7,503 bases of DNA from Akkermansiaceae bacterium (GTDB taxonomy: Bacteria > Verrucomicrobiota > Verrucomicrobiia > Verrucomicrobiales > Akkermansiaceae). This document shows positions 1 through 7,448 of the stretch, piece after piece (the stretch's first letter is position 1; each line of letters starts with the position of its first letter). The notes beneath the pieces were generated by a model. It did no database searches, was not told the origin of the DNA, and saw nothing but the letters and a program-made list of their open reading frames with translations. The DNA lies in the NCBI GenBank assembly GCA_018676385.1, contig JABHEX010000305.1, positions 1 to 7,503 on the forward strand, given 5' to 3'. A program made the translations under genes and the position numbers.

Positions 1-1
1 C

Positions 2-517
2 ACCTATCCGCTGCCAGAAGCACAGCTCGATCGTTTCATGTTCAAACTCGAGGTCAGCCGCAACAACGTCGACACACTGGAAAAAATCGTCAACAACCGC
101 GAGCTCGGTACTGAGCCGGAAGTGAACACGATGATGGAAGCTGACCAGTTACAGGAAACCCTCGATCTGGTTCGCCGCGTCTACCTTCCCGATGTGGTGG
201 CGAACTACATCGCCCGCCTCGTCGATTCCACTCACCCCGGGCAATCGTCTGCCTCTAGTGGCATCAAATACGGATCAAGTCCGCGTGCCGCGCTCTCACT
301 TGCATCCGCTGCGAAAGCACGCGCACTGATCAACGAGCGCACCCACGCCTCCTTCGAGGATGTAAAATACGTTGCTCCTGCCGTCTTACGTCACCGAATG
401 ATCCTTGATTACAATGCTCGTGTAGAGGGAAAAACGACCAACGACACCATCTTTGCATTGCTTGATGAGGTGCCGTTCCAAGCGAAAGAGACACCTCGCA
501 CCATGGCCAGCCAGTAA
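2..517 (+). CDS. MoxR-family AAA+ ATPase, C-terminal part (5' truncated by window edge)
   Basis: The reading frame is open from base 2, so the gene begins upstream and the ATG at 38 is internal. The 171 visible residues start with TYPLPEAQLDRFMFK, the hallmark MoxR segment; the arginine of LDRF (32-34) sits where the arginine finger lies in MoxR/BchI-type AAA+ proteins. The helical lid follows: YGSSPRA (269-289) is the sensor-2 motif, normally G-A-S-P-R, with its arginine at 284-286, and VLRHR (383-397) is the usual C-terminal MoxR signature. Walker A and B are outside the window. MoxR ATPases are cytosolic hexameric, chaperone-like enzymes usually encoded beside DUF58 and vWA proteins, and both are found downstream here. 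The stop TAA is at 515-517, followed by 19 bases to the next likely start, so it is probably the first visible gene of the operon. Family assignment is secure; the client is unknown. Confidence 0.97.
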   Translation, partial: TYPLPEAQLDRFMFKLEVSRNNVDTLEKIVNNRELGTEPEVNTMMEADQLQETLDLVRRVYLPDVVANYIARLVDSTHPGQSSASSGIKYGSSPRAALSLASAAKARALINERTHASFEDVKYVAPAVLRHRMILDYNARVEGKTTNDTIFALLDEVPFQAKETPRTMASQ

Positions 518-536
518 GCTACGCATCCTTCACATC

Positions 537-2330
537 ATGGTACGCCTCATCCTGATCTTCACCCTGCTGTTTTCCTCCCTCTACGCTCAGGAGGAACTAG
601 TCAGGCAGGTTTACGAAACCAAGACAAATACGTGGGCACAAGTCACTTGCCTGTTAGGAAAACTCCCCGCCTACGGATACGCACCAGTCCGTGTGGAAAT
701 GAATAATGCCTCTAAATCCGACCGCAATTTAACGATTAATTTTGTTTCATCAGATAACAGCTACGGTGGTTCGATTGGCAATCAAGGTGACAGTAAAATG
801 ACATCAAGCTTTTCCTTTGTGTGTGAAAAAGGTAGCCGCGAAACGGTCGATTTCCTCGTTCCCCTGGTGACTATTTTCCAATCAGGAAGCTATGGCAGTA
901 GTAGCTCATTGAGCATGATTCTCAGCTGCTCCGGATACCCTGAGACATCTGGGGCGATGACCACCGATGTCGACGAAAATTGGCCCTCAGTAATAATGAG
1001 CAACACCCTCTACATACCCAATGCGTCCACCCTTGACGGCCAATTAAAAAGCCATGCGTCTGCCTCATACTCTTCCAGCAATCTCAAATTTGCCGGTGAC
1101 TTTGACCCCAAAACGATGCCCACCGACTGGCGTTCCTACATCGGTCAAGACGCAATCCTCATGACCACCGATGATTGGCGCAAAATTGACCCCGGAGCAC
1201 GCACCGCCATTTTAGAATGGAATCGATTCGGTGGAAAAATCATCCTCTACACCACTGATGCATCAGACGATTTGGCAACGCTTCAAATCGAGCCCACCAT
1301 GGCTAAAAAAAAATCCGCTGTACGGAGTTTTGGACACGTTCAGCTGGTTGCATTGCCTAGATCAAAACGACTAGATGCAGCCGCTACCGAAATCCTCGTC
1401 AGCCATTGTGGGAAATCCAGTTACGAAACACCTCACGCCAGCCTCTTGAAAAATTACGCAGGTAGCTGGCCACTTCAAAAAAAGCTCGCTGAGAAAAATT
1501 TTAACTCGGTCTTCTTCATCCTCATCCTACTTGTATTCGGTATTCTCGTCGGCCCCGTGAATCTCTTTGTTTTTGCCAAGGCAGGCAAACGCCACAAGCT
1601 ATTTATAACCACACCAATTATTTCCCTTGGGTGCAGTGCACTACTCATTATCGTCATTATGTTCCAAGATGGTTTTGGTGGGCGCGGCCATCGGGTGCTA
1701 CTGATGGAAATACAAGCTGAGGAAAACAAGGCATACATTTTCCAGGAGCAAGTGGCACGGACCGGTGTCCTGTTGGGCGCTTCCTTCGACACTTCAGAAC
1801 CCACGATGATCACCCCGGTTGCGCTCGCACCATCCCGCTGGTCCCGTGTGGTGGTCAACAGCGAGTCGCCCAGCACCTACTCCGCGGAACTCAGCAGCAA
1901 CGGTCTTAATCTAGCAGGTGATTGGTTTCAATCCCGCAGCATCCATGGCCATTTACTCAAAACCATACGCCCAACACGAGGCAGAATCGAACTGTCACCT
2001 AAGGCAGGTGCTCCCACCCTAACCTCCTCTTTTGATTTCGACCTCAATACGATCTTTTACCACGCGAAGAATGGCTCATGGTGGATGGCAGATGCATTAG
2101 AAAAAGGTAACTCTGTAAGTCTCTCACCCACCGACGAAATGGAGTTTAACACCTGGCGTGACCGTATGAAAAAATCACTTGGTAACCACAACGCCTCTCA
2201 TCTGATACGTATTTCAAAACTCCCCGGCCGATTCTTCACCAGCACGAATAACGCCACCGCCACTGAAACATATGGCTCGATCAAATGGCTCAGCACCACA
2301 ACCATCATGACCGGACCGGTTTCCCCATAA
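537..2330 (+). CDS. Large extracytoplasmic protein with signal peptide and two central membrane helices, unknown function
   Basis: I chose the ATG at 537 (597 residues). An in-frame ATG at 453 would overlap the MoxR gene by 65 bases and add 28 arginine-rich residues ahead of what is a clear signal peptide (MVRLILIFTLLFSSLYA, then QEE). No good Shine-Dalgarno is visible. Residues about 20-320 should be extracytoplasmic: an N-terminal beta-rich part, then about 197-237 (DWRSY, DDW, RFGGKIILY), which resembles the degenerate glutamine-amidotransferase-like fold of large proteins in MoxR/BatA loci. Helix 1 is about 325-345 and contains VGPVN (338-342). A basic loop (KAGKRHK) follows, then helix 2 at about 355-377. 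The positive-inside rule places the loop in the cytosol and both large domains outside. The C-terminal 220 residues look beta-rich. No catalytic residues were recognised. I know this architecture only as a companion of such loci; partner or sensor for the ABC transporter is inference. Confidence 0.85.
   Translation: MVRLILIFTLLFSSLYAQEELVRQVYETKTNTWAQVTCLLGKLPAYGYAPVRVEMNNASKSDRNLTINFVSSDNSYGGSIGNQGDSKMTSSFSFVCEKGSRETVDFLVPLVTIFQSGSYGSSSSLSMILSCSGYPETSGAMTTDVDENWPSVIMSNTLYIPNASTLDGQLKSHASASYSSSNLKFAGDFDPKTMPTDWRSYIGQDAILMTTDDWRKIDPGARTAILEWNRFGGKIILYTTDASDDLATLQIEPTMAKKKSAVRSFGHVQLVALPRSKRLDAAATEILVSHCGKSSYETPHASLLKNYAGSWPLQKKLAEKNFNSVFFILILLVFGILVGPVNLFVFAKAGKRHKLFITTPIISLGCSALLIIVIMFQDGFGGRGHRVLLMEIQAEENKAYIFQEQVARTGVLLGASFDTSEPTMITPVALAPSRWSRVVVNSESPSTYSAELSSNGLNLAGDWFQSRSIHGHLLKTIRPTRGRIELSPKAGAPTLTSSFDFDLNTIFYHAKNGSWWMADALEKGNSVSLSPTDEMEFNTWRDRMKKSLGNHNASHLIRISKLPGRFFTSTNNATATETYGSIKWLSTTTIMTGPVSP
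1305..1313 (+). repeat. A9 homopolymer inside the large envelope-protein gene
   Basis: Nine consecutive A residues encode KKK (residues 257-259 from the 537 start). It is the longest homopolymer I noticed in the window. Loss or gain of one base gives an early stop: at 1358-1360 in one alternative frame and at 1372-1374 in the other. Both are upstream of the membrane helices. Confidence 0.9.
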
Positions 2331-2361
2331 TCCCACACGTCCTGTAGGAATCATTAGACCT

Positions 2362-3324
2362 ATGTCACCAGCAATAGTCGCCAATAATCTCTACCGCTAC
2401 TTCGGCACACTCAAAGCGGTTGATGGAATTAGTTTTGAAGTGCCGCACGGCTCGGTTTGTGGGTTCGTGGGTGCCAATGGTGCGGGAAAAACAACCACGA
2501 TGCGTGTATTAGCTACCCTAGATTACCCGACCATGGGGCAGGTAGAAATTTGTGGTATTAACGTGGTTAATTTTCCAGCCAAAGTTCGTTCTCTCATTGG
2601 CTGGATGCCTGACTACTTTGGCAACTACGAACACATGACCGTGCTTGAGTATCTGGACTTTTATGCAAGAGCACTTGGATACGCCGGCAAGGAACGCCAG
2701 ATGCGTGTGCAGGAGGTAATGGAATTTGCTGATCTTATTCCACTTGCCGACCGACTATCTAACAAACTATCTAAAGGTATGACTCAACGGCTTTGTCTTG
2801 GTCGGTCACTGATCCATGATCCGCAGGTGTTAATCATGGATGAACCCGCTGCCGGTCTTGATCCCAAGGCACGCGTCGAGCTCAAACACCTGATCCGTAT
2901 TCTCGCTGAGGAAGGGAAAACCATCTTCATTTCATCGCATATCCTTTCGGAGCTCGGCGAGATGTGTGACTCTCTTCTTTTTATCAACAATGGTCATATC
3001 GTACACCATGGCGATGCCGAATCTCTCAAACAAGGCACTGAAACAGGGGGTGGATATTTTTTTGATGTGCAGATACTGGGCGACGCCCAATCGGTATCAA
3101 ATTGGGTAGTTACCAATCCATACGCTGAGTTTATCGAAAACAGAAAAAACGGCGGACGCATACGTGTAGAATCGACCGAAACCGCAGCTCGTGTCTTGGC
3201 TAGTATGGTGAAAGATGGCTTGCAGGTCATCGAATTCCACAAAGAGCAGCGTAATCTGGAAGACGCCTTTATTGATATGCTAGATAAGGTGAACACACCA
3301 CCGTCAATGCCAAAGCAACCATAA
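2362..3324 (+). CDS. ABC-2 type transporter ATP-binding protein
   Basis: This 320-residue protein has a complete nucleotide-binding domain: Walker A GANGAGKTT (37-45), signature LSKGMTQR (136-143; LSKGM in place of LSGGQ), Walker B VLIMDE (156-161) with catalytic E161, D-loop AGLD (164-167) and switch histidine H193 in SSH. The Q-loop position reads GWMPDYFG, with aspartate (D84) in place of the usual glutamine; this D form occurs in part of the ABC-2 exporter family. Residues about 225-315 form the extra C-terminal domain common in ABC-2 ATPases, ending in the typical LEDAFIDML. It should hydrolyse ATP at the inner face of the membrane to drive the permease encoded 14 bases downstream. A weak AGGA (2346-2349) lies 12 bases before the ATG. 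It is related in general to GldA/CcmA-like ATPases; the substrate is not deducible. Confidence 0.98.
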   Translation: MSPAIVANNLYRYFGTLKAVDGISFEVPHGSVCGFVGANGAGKTTTMRVLATLDYPTMGQVEICGINVVNFPAKVRSLIGWMPDYFGNYEHMTVLEYLDFYARALGYAGKERQMRVQEVMEFADLIPLADRLSNKLSKGMTQRLCLGRSLIHDPQVLIMDEPAAGLDPKARVELKHLIRILAEEGKTIFISSHILSELGEMCDSLLFINNGHIVHHGDAESLKQGTETGGGYFFDVQILGDAQSVSNWVVTNPYAEFIENRKNGGRIRVESTETAARVLASMVKDGLQVIEFHKEQRNLEDAFIDMLDKVNTPPSMPKQP

Positions 3325-3338
3325 GTTCTTCAGGACGC

Positions 3339-4775
3339 ATGAGCTCTATGCCTTCCATCAACCACATCTCGGATTTCCCGGACAAGCTCAACCCAATGTT
3401 GGTGAAGGAGCTGCGTCAGGGGCTACGGGGAATTAGCTTTGTGGTTCTGTTCATTGCGATACAGGCGTTTTTGTGTTTTATTCTGCTGATCACTGCGGCG
3501 GTAGCTTCGCATGAAAATGCGGGGCATCTACTCTCGCGTATCATCTTCTTTTTCTATTCGCTCGCGGTTCTCGTGGTGCAGCCGCTTCGAGGTATCGGGG
3601 CTCTACAAACCGAGATCAAGAACAACAATATCGACCTCTTATGCCTAACAAGACTAAGCGCATGGAGAATAACTTTTGGGAAATGGATTTCGATTGTAAG
3701 CCAGTCAGCACTCATCCTAACGGCGATCATCCCATACCTGATACTACGCTATTTCTTCGGCAACATGCAGATTTTTTCAGAGATTTTGCTGATGCTGAGC
3801 ATCTTTCTACTGTCTGCTCTTTTCACCGCTGGAACGGTCGGATTTAGCGCACTAAAATCGGTCATTATCAGGGTCCTTTTGCCGATCATCGCCGCATTTT
3901 TTATATTTATTTCTATCGGCAATCTATTTTTTGACAGTCGGCACACGTTTCAGACTTTGCTCCGCCCGGTGACTCTGGACTCACTGTCGACCACGCTGAC
4001 ATTCCTTGGCTTCATTATCGTCTGCGTCTACGCCACATGGATGCTACTTGATCTCGGCACTTCATTAATTGCACCGCTATCAGAAAATCGCGCAACTCGC
4101 AGGCGCATAATCAGCTTGGGGCTGATCACTATTTCACTTCTAGCATTTGCCGTCGCCAAGGTGGACATGGAGGTCTCTCTGGCCCTTAGCCTTGCATTCT
4201 GTATCCCTGTTAGCGTGATCAGCCTAACTGAAAACACGAATTTAACACAACCCATCGTTGCACCATTCACCAGAAAAGGAATTATTGGCTCAGCGGCTGG
4301 ACGCGCCCTCTACCCCGGTTGGGCAACCGGACTGGTATTTGTGTTGTTGCTCTACGGGCTAATACAAGGGCTGATGCATTTCAGTTATCGGGCCAATGCC
4401 GAAGCAATAACCCTTCTCAACTCCGCGTTCGCATTCTTACTTTTCCCACTGGCACTGACACGGTTGTTCGTAAAAAAACATGATAATCGTTTTGGCATGT
4501 ATCTACTTTTTACCTGCACCCAATTTTTGATCGTGCTGATTGTTATAGCTGCTGAAGAGTTTATAGACGGCGGCAAACTCCAGATCATGCAATGTTTTTT
4601 CTGGGTCCCCACAAGCATTATCCATCTGGGTGGATCGTCTAGATTTTCTGAGACCGCGCTACTCAATGTCTCCTATATAAATGTGATTCTCTATGCCAGC
4701 ATCGCCCTGACATCCTCTCTCCCTGTCTGGAAACATATCCGCGATGTCGAACGCTTATCCACTAATGAACAATGA
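3339..4775 (+). CDS. ABC-2 type transporter permease, about 12 membrane helices
   Basis: The 478 residues are dominated by hydrophobic segments at roughly 32-55, 67-87, 115-138, 146-171, 174-198, 218-243, 257-273, 278-296, 329-349, 356-377, 386-405 and 442-464. The cytosolic N-terminus carries NPMLVKELRQGLRG (18-31), a motif typical of ABC-2 permeases of this type. Residues 90-116 (ending LTRLSAWRITFGKW) match the coupling segment after the second helix that contacts the ATPase. The helix number suggests a double-length permease, so one polypeptide may do the work of two six-helix subunits; that is inference. The start is uncertain: AGGA at 3332-3335 is only 3 bases before the ATG at 3339 but 12 before an in-frame ATG at 3348, so the protein may be three residues shorter. 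The stop overlaps the DUF58 start by four bases. Its direct partner is the ATPase just upstream. Substrate unknown. Confidence 0.95.
   Translation: MSSMPSINHISDFPDKLNPMLVKELRQGLRGISFVVLFIAIQAFLCFILLITAAVASHENAGHLLSRIIFFFYSLAVLVVQPLRGIGALQTEIKNNNIDLLCLTRLSAWRITFGKWISIVSQSALILTAIIPYLILRYFFGNMQIFSEILLMLSIFLLSALFTAGTVGFSALKSVIIRVLLPIIAAFFIFISIGNLFFDSRHTFQTLLRPVTLDSLSTTLTFLGFIIVCVYATWMLLDLGTSLIAPLSENRATRRRIISLGLITISLLAFAVAKVDMEVSLALSLAFCIPVSVISLTENTNLTQPIVAPFTRKGIIGSAAGRALYPGWATGLVFVLLLYGLIQGLMHFSYRANAEAITLLNSAFAFLLFPLALTRLFVKKHDNRFGMYLLFTCTQFLIVLIVIAAEEFIDGGKLQIMQCFFWVPTSIIHLGGSSRFSETALLNVSYINVILYASIALTSSLPVWKHIRDVERLSTNEQ
4772..4775 (+). other. ATGA stop/start overlap, likely translational coupling
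   Basis: The DUF58 start ATG (4772-4774) overlaps the permease stop TGA (4773-4775). No Shine-Dalgarno is evident just upstream, so translation of DUF58 probably depends on ribosomes finishing the permease. The overlap is seen directly; coupling is inferred. Confidence 0.8.
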
Positions 4776-5650
4776 CCGTTGATCAGTTAGCTCTACTCCA
4801 CACCCAGGCGTCCGTTTGCGCGGAACGCCTGACCTTACCCCTGCGTTCACAGGTCTGGCGAGGCATGGCTGGCGAGTTTCAAGGTGCAGGCACAGGCTCA
4901 TCAATCGATTTCCAAGACCACCGCGCATATATGCCGGGTGACGACCCCCGCCACATCAACTGGCAGGCATACGCACGCACCGGCAACTACTCGATGAAGC
5001 TCTACCGCGAAGAGGTACGACCGGTCATCGACATTATTTTAGACGCATCCGAGTCGATGTTTTTTGATCCAACCAAAGCAGCGCGAACCACCGAGCTGTT
5101 TTACTTCGTCACCATAGCTGCGATTCAGGCGGGTGCTTCTGTAAACATCCATCTACTCCGTGGCGACGCACACACACGCCTGCCGATGGATGCCGTAATC
5201 TCACACCACTGGATGAACACGGTGCTTGAGATGAAACCAACACGCCCCAGCGCCCCTCTGGCACTCGACCAGATTCAGCTTCGCGGTAATGCAATCCGCG
5301 TACTCGTTTCTGATCTGTTGTTTGAAGGTGACCCGAACCATCCGCTGCGCCACCTGAGTATTCAGCAAGGAAAACCGATTATCTTTGCCCCATTTCTCAG
5401 AGCCGAAGCAAATCCTGAGTGGCAAGGAAACTACGAGTTTGTTGATGTCGAAGCTGGCAGTCAACATTCGCATCGCGTTGAGAAATCCACCCTCAGGCAC
5501 TTCTGCAAAGCCTACGCCGCCCACTTCGCCGAGTGGCACGCTACGGCCAAACGTTTCAACGCCCCCCTCGCCCGCGTCTGCGCCAACCGTCCACTCCTCG
5601 ATGCTCTGAATGAAGATGCTGTCTCAGCTGGCGCCTTGGTTATCAAATAA
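4772..5650 (+). CDS. DUF58 domain-containing protein (vWA-like, cytosolic)
   Basis: The 292-residue protein shows the DUF58 signature: GEFQG (34-38), then the D-x-x-x-Y-x-P-G-D-D-P-R-x-I-x-W pattern (D49 to W64), followed by YAR and LYREE (77-81). The next segment is a vWA fold with a metal-ion-dependent adhesion site: DASES (91-95; D91, S93, S95 fit DxSxS), and VSDLLFEGD with D181 as the probable last metal ligand. No signal peptide or hydrophobic helix is visible, so it should be a soluble cytosolic form, unlike the longer DUF58 proteins with N-terminal helices. DUF58 proteins are standard companions of MoxR ATPases, and the ATPase here lies upstream beyond the envelope protein and ABC genes. 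The start is fixed by the ATGA overlap and an N-terminus of family-typical length. The TAA at 5648-5650 touches the next gene. Family assignment is firm; the molecular role is unproven. Confidence 0.97.
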   Translation: MTVDQLALLHTQASVCAERLTLPLRSQVWRGMAGEFQGAGTGSSIDFQDHRAYMPGDDPRHINWQAYARTGNYSMKLYREEVRPVIDIILDASESMFFDPTKAARTTELFYFVTIAAIQAGASVNIHLLRGDAHTRLPMDAVISHHWMNTVLEMKPTRPSAPLALDQIQLRGNAIRVLVSDLLFEGDPNHPLRHLSIQQGKPIIFAPFLRAEANPEWQGNYEFVDVEAGSQHSHRVEKSTLRHFCKAYAAHFAEWHATAKRFNAPLARVCANRPLLDALNEDAVSAGALVIK

Positions 5651-5652
5651 TA
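5648..5652 (+). other. TAATA junction: DUF58 stop overlapping the probable non-canonical ATA start of the BatA-like gene
   Basis: The DUF58 stop TAA (5648-5650) shares its last base with an in-frame ATA (5650-5652) of the next gene. TAATG is a common coupled junction, so TAATA looks like that arrangement with the start G replaced by A. The in-frame stretch between the upstream TGA (5611-5613) and the GTG at 5758 has no ATG, GTG or TTG. The exact initiation codon is inference. Confidence 0.45.
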
Positions 5653-7446
5653 CCACCACTTTTTATCAATTTAATCCTCACAAATCCGTATGGCTTCTGG
5701 GCGCTGTTAGGCGTTCCAACCATTATACTAATTCACTTCCTGCAACGTCGGGCGAAAGTGGTCACCGTGAGCACCCTGTTCTTGCTGCGACAGATGCAGC
5801 GTGAAAGCACCAGCGGGCGGCGGTTTGATCGACTCGTCAACTCGGTGCCGCTATGGCTTCAGATCCTCTCTGTTTTGCTAGCAACCTGGCTACTTGTGCA
5901 GCCGCGCTATGTGAAGGCAAAGTCGACGCAGAGGATTGCCATTGTGTTAGACAGCTCGGCATCGATACGCGTATTCAAAGAAAAAATCACACCTTCGCTA
6001 GAGCAGGAAATCACACGACTCCAAGGGAATGCAGCTAACGTTGAAATTTGGATTCTAGAGTCCGACCCAAGCAAACCCAAAATTTACCAAGGTACAGCCC
6101 CCGAAAAAATGATGGAGGCACTTGGCAAGTGGACACCAAGCTCCGGTGCTATTGAACCATCGAACAGCCTCCGTATTGCCCGTAGTCTAGTGAGTGCAGA
6201 GGGCGCGGTTTGCTATATCACAGACACACCCATCGAAGACACTTTACCCTACAACGCCTCGTATATATCAATCGGCAGTAACATAGAAAACGTAGGCATC
6301 ACCGGCGTAAGCTTCGAACAACGTGACGGCAATCTTATATGGAAAGCCGTGGTGAGAAACTACTCAGACACAACACAACAACGAAACTGGTATCTTAATA
6401 CGGCAAAAGGTAAAAGTAGCAGCCGTAAGCTCCAGCTCAATGCTGGCAGACTGACCACTCTGCAGGGCGCATTTCCCGCAGGTACACAACGCTGTCAACT
6501 CGTCCTGGAAGAGGATTCATTCACTCTAGACGATTCCTTACCGATGGTGCGGCCAAAGCCCAAACCGCTGATGGTTTTCTCCACCCTAGCAAAGGACGCC
6601 GCGCGGCTCAGTGACCGGATGCTGACTAGCTTTCCTAATCTACTCGAAGCGGCAAACCAAGACGCGGCAGATCTGGTTGTAAGCTCTACGGAAACCACTC
6701 CTTCGGATAGCCATCTGATTGTTTTCCCCACCGATCAAGCGCCAACTCGTCGCTATCTCACAGGCAACATCGTCACGCCCAAACACAAACTAACTGAAGG
6801 ATTGAACTGGCATACGTTGCTAGTTCGCCAAAGTATCTCGATTCCGCAGGACAAGGCAGATGACGTGCTACTCTGGCAAGGAAACCGCGCACTAATTTTT
6901 CTGCGTAGGCACCCAGCATCAGGCAATAAAGCCCTAGTGTTCAACTTTGATATTCAGAAATCCAACGCGCTGAAACAACCCGCCACCGCAGTGCTCTTGC
7001 TGCGCTTTTGCGAGCAACTTCGAAACGAAAAAATGGCCCCCGAAACACGTATCACAGAAACGGGAGAGCCTCTGGAGCTAACTCGACTTCACGGAGAAAA
7101 AGCACCCGCCCTGACAATCAACACACTTGGACTGGATGGTGAACTTTTAAAAACGGAGCAACGCCCCGCTAATAGCGGCGCTCTGAGCGCACCGGACACT
7201 CCGGGATTTTTCACAATCGCCCAAGACGAAGAAATCCTATTCACATCCGCCACCTACTTCGCCGACACCCGTGAGGCGGATTTTTCGAACTGCTCCATCG
7301 ATGACCTACCCGCCAGCTCCATGGCGACTGCTGTTGATCGACATACCCGCGACGACCACCTCTGGCGCGTCTGGGTGTGCCTAATTCTCACCGCCATGCT
7401 CGGCGCTTGGTTTTTCACAAAATCTAAAAATTCACCCTCTATTTAA
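5650..7446 (+). CDS. BatA-like membrane protein with vWA-like domain (start codon non-canonical or disrupted)
   Basis: Numbered from the ATA at 5650, the product has 598 residues. It has the BatA N-terminus: NPYGFWALLGVP followed by a helix to FLQRR (helix 1, 16-31), STLFLLRQMQ (41-50), the SGRRFDRL stretch, and helix 2 at 66-83. A vWA-like domain follows with metal-site motif DSSAS (101-105; D101, S103, S105) and a possible ligand D192 in YITDTP. A beta-rich part ends at LEEDSFTLDD (286-295), and a C-terminal helix lies at about 571-589. The vWA-like and following parts are expected outside the membrane. The first canonical in-frame start is GTG 5758 (562 residues), which would delete helix 1 and leave a 107-base gap, so I prefer the upstream start; an indel near 5650-5690 joining an ATG at 5610 in another frame is the alternative. 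BatA proteins accompany MoxR/DUF58 and form membrane complexes. Family is firm, start is not. Confidence 0.92.
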   Translation: MPPLFINLILTNPYGFWALLGVPTIILIHFLQRRAKVVTVSTLFLLRQMQRESTSGRRFDRLVNSVPLWLQILSVLLATWLLVQPRYVKAKSTQRIAIVLDSSASIRVFKEKITPSLEQEITRLQGNAANVEIWILESDPSKPKIYQGTAPEKMMEALGKWTPSSGAIEPSNSLRIARSLVSAEGAVCYITDTPIEDTLPYNASYISIGSNIENVGITGVSFEQRDGNLIWKAVVRNYSDTTQQRNWYLNTAKGKSSSRKLQLNAGRLTTLQGAFPAGTQRCQLVLEEDSFTLDDSLPMVRPKPKPLMVFSTLAKDAARLSDRMLTSFPNLLEAANQDAADLVVSSTETTPSDSHLIVFPTDQAPTRRYLTGNIVTPKHKLTEGLNWHTLLVRQSISIPQDKADDVLLWQGNRALIFLRRHPASGNKALVFNFDIQKSNALKQPATAVLLLRFCEQLRNEKMAPETRITETGEPLELTRLHGEKAPALTINTLGLDGELLKTEQRPANSGALSAPDTPGFFTIAQDEEILFTSATYFADTREADFSNCSIDDLPASSMATAVDRHTRDDHLWRVWVCLILTAMLGAWFFTKSKNSPSI

Positions 7447-7448
7447 TT

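Noticed and set aside
1475..1876. Antisense open frame of 133 codons opposite the envelope-protein gene
   Set aside because: It covers the coding sequence of the membrane hairpin and adjoining region, shows no recognisable domain, and the sense gene explains the sequence.
2331..2361. Possible internal promoter or terminator in the largest clear intergenic gap
   Set aside because: Only 31 bases, no stem followed by a T run, and no convincing -35/-10 pair; it looks like an ordinary intra-operon spacer.
3057..3063. T7 run in the ABC ATPase gene as a terminator or slippage site
   Set aside because: It encodes Y-F-F in frame in the C-terminal domain and has no preceding stem; there is no sign of function.
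3641..3847. 68-codon same-strand frame within the permease gene
   Set aside because: It lies wholly inside the permease coding region in another frame, with no ribosome site or recognisable product.
4385..4666. Antisense open frames opposite the permease (also 4028-4270 and 3749-3946)
   Set aside because: Long helical genes often leave open antisense frames; no motif or independent spacing supports them.
5385..5609. 74-codon same-strand frame within the DUF58 gene
   Set aside because: Shadow frame of a well-supported DUF58 gene, low-complexity P/S/T-rich translation.
5610..5804. 64-codon frame starting at ATG 5610 across the DUF58/BatA junction
   Set aside because: The product resembles no known protein, and the overlapping +1 frame encodes the conserved BatA N-terminus. 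It matters only as a possible entry for a frameshift.
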